Shown here: positions 57,993 to 64,000 of the stretch, piece by piece | Layout of the letters: each line of letters begins with the position of its first letter | How positions within the stretch are numbered: the first letter of the stretch is position 1 | NCBI GenBank assembly: GCA_018676675.1 | Contig: JABHEG010000218.1 | Location: 50,111-114,110, forward strand | Direction of reading: 5' to 3' | DNA length: 64,000 nucleotides | Origin: Lentisphaerota bacterium | GTDB taxonomy: Bacteria > Verrucomicrobiota > Lentisphaeria > Oligosphaerales > JABHEG01 | Notes under the pieces: generated by a model | Databases searched by the model: none | What the model was told of the DNA's origin: nothing | Seen by the model: the letters and a program-made list of their open reading frames with translations, nothing else | Translations under genes and position numbers: made by a program

Positions 57993-59122
57993 TAGTGGTA
58001 GGGCACCAGAATCTTCATGTTCTCCCGCAGATCCGCATCACTCTTTATCGTCGGATTGGCAGCCTTGACCTCCTGAACCTTGGTATCATACATGTCAGCG
58101 ATGATCTCCAGCGTCTCATCTTTGCTTACCGTATGCTCAAGGGTCTTGGGAAAGGAACGGTCCAACGCCGGCACGGTAGTGGGGACCTTGATGGTCTCAA
58201 CCACGGACTCCTTCACCGGGGGCAGCAACACCTTGGATTGACTGCCGCTGGGAGTCACCGTCTTCTTCGGGGGAAAAACTGCCCCGCCCGACGATGTCTT
58301 CTTGGGCACGGTAACAGGAACGAGGACAGTCCCGCCCTGCGGTTTCGGAAGCACCAGGACTTGGCCCGGCTGCAGCACATCTGTCTTCAGACTGTTTGCT
58401 TCACGGATCGCGGCGCTCTTCAGGCCGAAACGCCTCGCAATCACCCACAGGCTGTCCCCGGACTTAACGATATACTTGCCATCAGCGGGAAAAGCCTGCC
58501 GGGCTACCGTCGCAGTGCCGCTTGACGATGACGTCACGGTCGTCTTGATCGTTTTCCTCGGAGTCGAGGCCTTAGGCTTGATCTTGGGGCGCTTCTCCGG
58601 CGGGATGAACCTGCCGCCCGGCGGAATTTCCAGAACAGTTCCCGGCTTCAGCTTCTTCTCGGCGCCCGGATTGATGTTATTCTGGACGGCCATCTCCTGC
58701 TGCGTCACGCCATACATGAGGGCGATGCCCCAAAGCGTATCGCCCTTCTTCAGCGTATACGTCAGGGGTTTGCTCTTGATCGGCGGAGGAAGCACAAGTG
58801 TGGGCTCGACCGGAACAACCACAGGATCAACCGGCCGGACCACCGGAGTAGGCAGCTCGATAACCGTCGGGGAAACCGTGGCAGGGATCATCAGCGGACT
58901 AGGCCCGCCAGACATCCCGCCAGACATCCTGACCGACGCCGTCGGCGCCCGAAACGGAGGAGGAACGATCTCGCGTGGCCCAAGCAACACAGCAGTCGGT
59001 TTACGTTTCGGCATCCTTAAGCGCAGTCTCCGACAGCCGCTTCCCAGTGGCACAACGCAGGCCAAAGCAACCACAATTCCAAGCGACCGGACTGTCAAGC
59101 GGATCGGCGTCAGGCTGATCAT
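57992..59122 (-). CDS. Lipoprotein with three LysM domains
   Basis: Lipobox PLGSGC; LTYTLKKGDTLWGIALMYGV, KYIVKSGDSLWVIARRFGL, LEHTVSKDETLEIIADMYDT. Confidence 0.9.
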   Translation of the reverse strand: MISLTPIRLTVRSLGIVVALACVVPLGSGCRRLRLRMPKRKPTAVLLGPREIVPPPFRAPTASVRMSGGMSGGPSPLMIPATVSPTVIELPTPVVRPVDPVVVPVEPTLVLPPPIKSKPLTYTLKKGDTLWGIALMYGVTQQEMAVQNNINPGAEKKLKPGTVLEIPPGGRFIPPEKRPKIKPKASTPRKTIKTTVTSSSSGTATVARQAFPADGKYIVKSGDSLWVIARRFGLKSAAIREANSLKTDVLQPGQVLVLPKPQGGTVLVPVTVPKKTSSGGAVFPPKKTVTPSGSQSKVLLPPVKESVVETIKVPTTVPALDRSFPKTLEHTVSKDETLEIIADMYDTKVQEVKAANPTIKSDADLRENMKILVPYH

Positions 59123-60507
59123 TCCCCAACTCTCCTTCTAACTAGCGCACAGAACTCTCGTCCACGATCGGCATAATCGGAAAACATGTCGTGACTAGCG
59201 CACCCCGGTGAGAGCAAAACCGTGTCCCCGGAGTCAGCGCTGTCAAGAGCAGCATCGACTGCCGCTGCAAGCGATACAAACATCTTACAAGATACCACGT
59301 GATTCCATTGTTTCGCCAGTCGCTCGCGGCATCTTCCGACTAGAAAAACGTCCTTTACGTGTCGAGCGACCACCGGGGCTTGAGAATCGAAATCCTGCCC
59401 CTTCGCCACACCACCCGCAATCAAGAGGATTCCGCCCGCCCCTCCCTGCTCGGCGCACGTCAGGATGGCCTTTGCCATGGCGTCGGCATTCGTGGCTTTC
59501 GAATCATTGATAATCCGGATCCCGCGATGGACGGTCACAAGCTCAAGTCGATGAGCGCTGGGTACAAATGTCCGCAGATGCGGGACCAGCTCCGCGGGGG
59601 CAATGCCGGCGATCTTTGCCAGCGCCAGCGCCGCAAGAACATTCGCCGCGTTGTGCCGCCCGCTCAGCCTGAGGGCAGCTTGGTCAAGCAACGCCACGCA
59701 CGTTCCCTCAACCCGCTCGTAGAGCACACCATCGTCTCCCAGAAAAAAATCTGCGACCAGACTCTCGCTGGGAGCGAACAGGATAGGAATCGCGTCATCA
59801 CACTGACAGCTGTCCTGGAACTCCGGCGTGCCGGTCAGATCCTCGCAAATGACAAGGTCGCGGGGCGAATTCAGCGCCGTGGCCAACCGGAACTTCGTCT
59901 GTCGATAGGCCGAAAAGGAAGGGTACCTGTCCAAGTGGTCAGGGGTCACGTTCAGAATGGCCCCGGCCAGCGGCGCGAAGTCTACAATATGCTCAAGCTG
60001 GAAGCTGCTGACCTCGACGATGAGAAAGTCCAGATCGGACGAACGGGCGGCCGCATCGGACAGTGGGCGGCCCGTATTCCCCGCGGCAAGAACCGAGTAT
60101 CCCGCATGTGTGAGGACATGAACGAGAAGCTCGACCGTCGTGGTCTTCCCATTCGTCCCAGTGACGGCAAGTATCGGGCAGGAACAGTACCGGTACCCGT
60201 ACTCAATCTCCCCCACAACCGGACAAGAACTGCTCTGCGCGATCCGCCCCAGGAAACTGTCCGGAGGAATGCCGGGACTGATCACCACCAACTCCGGTGC
60301 CACCTCACTCCACGTGTCCTCGTTCCACTCAAGCCGGGTGTCCACACCCCGCCGCCGCAGTTGTTCTCCGCGATCTCGCAGTTCAGGGGAACCACCCTCG
60401 TCCAGTACGGTCACAGCAGCGCCCCGAGATGCCGCCAGTTCGGCTGCGGCAAAACCACTCTTCCCCAGCCCCAGCACCAGAATCTGCTCTTGACTCTCGC
60501 TCGTCAC
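59119..60507 (-). CDS. murD: UDP-N-acetylmuramoylalanine--D-glutamate ligase
   Basis: ILVLGLGKSGFAAAELAASRGAAVTVLDEG...VVISPGIPPDS...ILAVTGTNGKTTTVELL...EVSSFQLEHI...LNVTPDHLDRY...INDSKATNADA...LLSPGCASHDMFSDYADRGREF. GTG start at 60507 inferred. Confidence 0.95.
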   Translation of the reverse strand: MTSESQEQILVLGLGKSGFAAAELAASRGAAVTVLDEGGSPELRDRGEQLRRRGVDTRLEWNEDTWSEVAPELVVISPGIPPDSFLGRIAQSSSCPVVGEIEYGYRYCSCPILAVTGTNGKTTTVELLVHVLTHAGYSVLAAGNTGRPLSDAAARSSDLDFLIVEVSSFQLEHIVDFAPLAGAILNVTPDHLDRYPSFSAYRQTKFRLATALNSPRDLVICEDLTGTPEFQDSCQCDDAIPILFAPSESLVADFFLGDDGVLYERVEGTCVALLDQAALRLSGRHNAANVLAALALAKIAGIAPAELVPHLRTFVPSAHRLELVTVHRGIRIINDSKATNADAMAKAILTCAEQGGAGGILLIAGGVAKGQDFDSQAPVVARHVKDVFLVGRCRERLAKQWNHVVSCKMFVSLAAAVDAALDSADSGDTVLLSPGCASHDMFSDYADRGREFCALVRRRVGE

Positions 60508-60853
60508 ACGACTCTCCAGAAAACACCGTCCCCTCCCGAACATGGGACAGTAAAAAAGGTGACACGGCAGGCCTCGGCTCGGAAGGGCGAACTGCTGAAC
60601 GAATGCAGTATACCCCGGGGTGAAACGATTGAAAGAGACGGACGGAAGAACCATCCCTTCCCGACGAGTCTGGACGAGAGCCTCATGGCCCACTATTGGT
60701 AGATAAGAAAATGCGGCAGTTGGGACAGCCCACTGCCAAGCGACGAGGATCAGTGTGCGCCCTGACCTGAACCGCTTGGAACGAGGGTGCGCCGTGCCCC
60801 CCCCTGGGAGCGCGGCGCCAGGCCCGCACTCCTTGAGAAAGCGAACCCTGAAC

Positions 60854-61402
60854 ATGTTGCGAGTAACTGTCTCTGACCTGTCAATCTCCAATGTCGGCCC
60901 AGTTGTCCTGCTCAAGAGCGAGTCGGACGACCGCACCCTGCCGATCTTCATCATGCCGCCCGAAGCCCAGGGAATCGTGTTCCGCCTGAATGGGGTGGAA
61001 TTGCCCCGACCAATGACCCATGACCTCTTCACAAATGTGCTGGAAGCCCTGGGAGCCGAACTGAAGCGGATTGAAATATGGAAACTGGAAGAGGGTACGT
61101 TCTACGGAAGACTGGTCATGTCGGCCCATGGGAAGACCCTCGTCATTGATTCCCGGCCAAGTGACGCCATCAACCTCTCCCTCCGAACCAAAGCACCGAT
61201 CTTCGTCGATGAAAAGGTCATGGCCGAAGCCGCTCTGGTTCTGAATGAAACAACGGAAGACAAAGAAGATCTCGACGAGGCACAGCCCAGCAAACAGCCG
61301 CGGCTCAAGGACCTGAAAGGCAGACTGGCTCAGGCCATAGAGTCAGAGCGCTATGAGGAAGCAGCTATGCTGCGCGACCAGATCCGAGCCGCCGATCAGT
61401 AA
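60854..61402 (+). CDS. Bifunctional nuclease (BFN/DUF151) domain protein with C-terminal UVR motif
   Basis: MLRVTVSDLSISNVGPVVLLKSESDDRTLPIFIMPPEAQGI...SRPSDAINLSLRTKAPIFVDEKVM; C-terminal LKDLKGRLAQAIESERYEEAAMLRDQIRAAD. Confidence 0.93.
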   Translation: MLRVTVSDLSISNVGPVVLLKSESDDRTLPIFIMPPEAQGIVFRLNGVELPRPMTHDLFTNVLEALGAELKRIEIWKLEEGTFYGRLVMSAHGKTLVIDSRPSDAINLSLRTKAPIFVDEKVMAEAALVLNETTEDKEDLDEAQPSKQPRLKDLKGRLAQAIESERYEEAAMLRDQIRAADQ

Positions 61403-61449
61403 GCCCCCTCCCCTCGCAATTCCGCCATTGAACAGGAGAGTCCATCCCC

Positions 61450-62217
61450 GTGCGCTTTAGGCCCTGTATTGATCTGCACGCGAACCGCGTCAAGCAAATC
61501 GTCGGCTCAACCTTCCAGGACGGCGACGCGAGCGCGATAGAAACCAACTTCGAAGCCCGGCAACCGGCCTCCTACTTCGCCGAACTCTACCGCCGCGATG
61601 GCTTGGTGGGTGGGCACGTTATCATGCTCGGGCCAGGCAGCGAGGAAGCCGCAGTCGAGGCACTTGAGGCCTACCCGTCAGGATTGCAGATCGGTGGTGG
61701 GATAACTCCGGAGACTGCCGGTTCCTGGCTCGAACACGGAGCAGCGAAAGTGATTGTTACATCGTACGTCTTCTGCGAGGGGCGAGTCCACTGGGACCGC
61801 CTTGGGCGCCTCGTCCAGGCAGTCGGGCGTGAACGCCTTGTCCTGGACGTCAGTTGCCGGCAGACAGAGGCCGGGTATGTCGTTGCGGCTGATCGTTGGC
61901 AAACACTGACCGGAGTGACCGTGGACCACGACAACTTGACCAGGCTTGCGGAACACTGCTCTGAGTTCCTCGTGCACGCCGTCGATGTTGAGGGGCGCCA
62001 AGCCGGCGTCGACGCTGTGTTGCTCGATAGACTCGCCAACGAGAGTCCCTTACCCACCACTTACGCAGGAGGTATCGCCGGCCTGAACGATATCGAGGAA
62101 ATCGACCGAGTTGGGAACGGGGCCGTCGATTTCACCGTCGGGAGCGCACTGGATATTTTTGGCGGCGACCGCCTCAAATACCAGGATATGGTCGCCCTGG
62201 ACCGGGAGAACCGCTGA
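61450..62217 (+). CDS. hisA: Phosphoribosylformimino-5-aminoimidazole carboxamide ribotide isomerase, eukaryotic (HIS6)-type HisA
   Basis: FRPCIDLHANRVKQIVGSTF...NFEARQPASYFAELYRRDGLVGGHVIMLGPGSEEAAVEAL...LQIGGGIT...AAKVIVTSYVF...LVLDVSCRQTEAGYVVAADRWQTLT...FLVHAVDVEGRQAGVD...TYAGGI...VDFTVGSALDIFGG; follows yeast HIS6 as I recall it. Confidence 0.88.
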   Translation: MRFRPCIDLHANRVKQIVGSTFQDGDASAIETNFEARQPASYFAELYRRDGLVGGHVIMLGPGSEEAAVEALEAYPSGLQIGGGITPETAGSWLEHGAAKVIVTSYVFCEGRVHWDRLGRLVQAVGRERLVLDVSCRQTEAGYVVAADRWQTLTGVTVDHDNLTRLAEHCSEFLVHAVDVEGRQAGVDAVLLDRLANESPLPTTYAGGIAGLNDIEEIDRVGNGAVDFTVGSALDIFGGDRLKYQDMVALDRENR

Positions 62218-62635
62218 CTCCCCTCCCCTTTTCCCGACCGGACCCTCGCTTCTGAGAACGCGGCCGTCTGGGCCGCATGCGCATAGGAGATGCGGCGCCT
62301 GCATCACGTGTCCCTTTGACGACGCCCTTGGAGGAGCCGGTTTTCCGTAACCAGCCTCTTGTTTCAGGAGAGCCAGGCGAAAGCGCCTCTCGCGTGCGGT
62401 CACTCAACAACCAATCACTCCCCGTGAGTTGACAACAGCGCTTCTCTTCGTACTGTGAGAACGTGACGCATCGGCAGGCTATGCCTGTTGCAGGGATGGG
62501 CCGCACGCGCTACCGGGGAAACCTGCGGACCAAGACAACGCCGAAAAGGCCTGGATGAGGATCCTGCGACCACCAGGAACGCTCATCTGGACCGAAAGAC
62601 AAATACGACAGCAAGCAGCAGTTGGAACGACAGCA

Positions 62636-63628
62636 ATGGCAGATCTCGCAACAACCTACCTTGGCCTCGAGCTCAGGAATCCCCTTGTCATCGGAGCGTG
62701 TTCCCTCACGATGGATGCCAAGGGCGTCAAAAAGTGTGCCGACGCAGGAGCAGGGGCAGTCGTACTGAAGTCCCTCTTCGAAGAACAGATCCGCATGAAT
62801 AGCTCAGGACTCGACAACTCACTCGCCGCTGAGGAACAATGGCACAGTGAAGTATTCGAGTACATGGAAGCGGACATCGGGATGCAGTACGGGACGCGTG
62901 AGTACCTGGCGGTCGTCAGCAGCTGTAAGGAAAGCGTCGACATTCCTGTAATCGCCAGTATCAACTGTGTCTCAGCAGAATGGTGGCAGGAATACGCCAC
63001 TGAAGTTGCCGCCGCCGGGGCGGACGCCCTTGAACTGAATATCGCCATCATGCCGGAAACGTTGACCGTTACCAGCGAGGAGATTGAGGAACGGTATGTG
63101 CAGATCGTGCAGACCGCCCGGGAAGCAGTCGACATCCCCATCGCCGTCAAGCTTGGTCCTTACATCACAAGCGTCCCACAGCTGATCCTCAGACTCCGAC
63201 AGGCGGGTGGCAACGGATCCGTGTTGTTCAACCGGTTTTACCGCCCAACCATCGACCCCAACAAGCTCTGTGTCACGGTTGACAATCCCTACAGCTCACC
63301 TGCCGAGCTGAGCGTGGCCCTGCGCTGGATTTCGCTTCTCTCAGGCAAGATTGCTACCGACTTCTCGGCCGCCACTGGAATCCACACCGGGCTGGACGTT
63401 GCCCGCGCTCTGCTGGCGGGAGCCCGTACCGCCCAGATCTGTTCCGCGCTGTATATGCACGGCCTCCCTCAGATCGGGCGCGTTCTGGATGAACTGGAGC
63501 AGTGGATGGAGACCTCCGGCTTCGCCACTGTGGCCGATGCTCGCGGGAAGCTGAGCCAGCACAAGAATCCGGGCAGTGAGCTCTTCGGACGGTGCCAGTA
63601 TATCAAAGGGCTCGTCGGGCTCGAGTAG
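62636..63628 (+). CDS. Dihydroorotate dehydrogenase-like protein
   Basis: MADLATTYLGLELRNPLVIGACSLTMDAKGVKKCADAGAGAVVLKSLFEEQIRMN...IPVIASINCVSAEWWQEYATEVAAAGADALELNI...IPIAVKLGPYI...GSVLFNRFY. Confidence 0.88.
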   Translation: MADLATTYLGLELRNPLVIGACSLTMDAKGVKKCADAGAGAVVLKSLFEEQIRMNSSGLDNSLAAEEQWHSEVFEYMEADIGMQYGTREYLAVVSSCKESVDIPVIASINCVSAEWWQEYATEVAAAGADALELNIAIMPETLTVTSEEIEERYVQIVQTAREAVDIPIAVKLGPYITSVPQLILRLRQAGGNGSVLFNRFYRPTIDPNKLCVTVDNPYSSPAELSVALRWISLLSGKIATDFSAATGIHTGLDVARALLAGARTAQICSALYMHGLPQIGRVLDELEQWMETSGFATVADARGKLSQHKNPGSELFGRCQYIKGLVGLE

Positions 63629-63703
63629 CCCTTCGGGAAGCGCGTTGCGGAAACAAGCATCCTGCGGGGTTCGAGGTCGGCTGGGCGCCGTTCCAGAGAA
63701 GCC

Positions 63704-63741
63704 GTGAGCCGCTGAACCGCTGAACCGCTGAACCGTGAACC
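63704..63741. repeat. Short tandem array of GCTGAACC-type 7/8-mers
   Basis: gtgagcc-gctgaacc-gctgaacc-gctgaacc-gtgaacc read directly. Confidence 0.9.
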
Positions 63742-63821
63742 ATCTGCCACGATCCGTCCTCAGTGGAGCTTGAATCACTCTCCGTGCACAGTACAGTATG
63801 GGCTCTCCGAAAGGAGCACGT

Positions 63822-63898
63822 GGGGCTGTAGCTCAGTTGGCTAGAGCGGTACGTTCGCAACGTACAGGTCGTCGGTTCGATCCCGATCAGCTCCACCA
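63822..63898 (+). tRNA. tRNA-Ala (anticodon CGC), CCA encoded
   Basis: GGGGCTG/CAGCTCC acceptor stem, TAGCTCAGTTGGCTAGAGC D-arm, GTACG-TTCGCAA-CGTAC anticodon arm (loop anticodon CGC), GGTTCGATCCC T-arm, CCA end. Confidence 0.96.
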
Positions 63899-64000
63899 TC
63901 TTCCCTAACATCCTCTTCTACAGGACGTTACGTAGCCATCGGTCTTTTTGGGTACACGGGAGGTACCGCAACCATGACTGGTCCCGATCCGCAAGGAGGA

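Noticed and set aside
63899-64000. tRNA-adjacent integrative element
   Set aside because: No integrase and no repeat of the tRNA 3' end visible; the window ends about 100 bp after the tRNA.

Overview
GC-rich bacterial chromosomal window, read by eye with no searches run. The gene families (DUF1549/DUF1553 + DUF1501 + PPC triad, many sulfatases, DUF1080, heparinase-like proteins, UroD-like proteins, H-X9-DG pseudopilins) suggest a PVC-type bacterium (Planctomycetota/Lentisphaerota/Kiritimatiellota-like); the exact lineage is not determinable here. About 1-51 kb is an accessory polysaccharide-catabolism landscape: three intact sulfatases plus one decayed C-terminal remnant, two heparinase II/III-like proteins, GH123/DUF4091-, DUF6259- and GHL6-like enzymes, a sialidase-like protein, two DUF1080 proteins, two UroD-family proteins, a DUF3604 protein, a TPP enzyme and a sugar-phosphate isomerase. 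I recognised no transporter or transcription regulator there. About 51-57 kb holds a possible signalling module: an apparently active Ser/Thr kinase next to a second kinase whose HRD motif reads HGN (candidate pseudokinase), with activation segments carrying oppositely charged insertions, beside a GYF_2/TM/sensor-like protein and a TPR protein. About 57-64 kb is housekeeping: ychF, a three-LysM lipoprotein and murD (overlapping genes), a BFN/UVR protein, a eukaryotic-type HisA, a dihydroorotate dehydrogenase-like protein and tRNA-Ala(CGC). Main non-annotation finds: the kinase/pseudokinase pair; a ~283-bp MITE-like element with ~34-bp terminal inverted repeats that supplies the last codons and stop of the DUF4091 gene; an in-frame sulfatase remnant behind the isomerase gene; an unlisted TTG-start beta-helix CDS at the left edge; pseudopilin-like C-terminal modules fused to unrelated proteins; and several families of intergenic hairpin or direct repeats.
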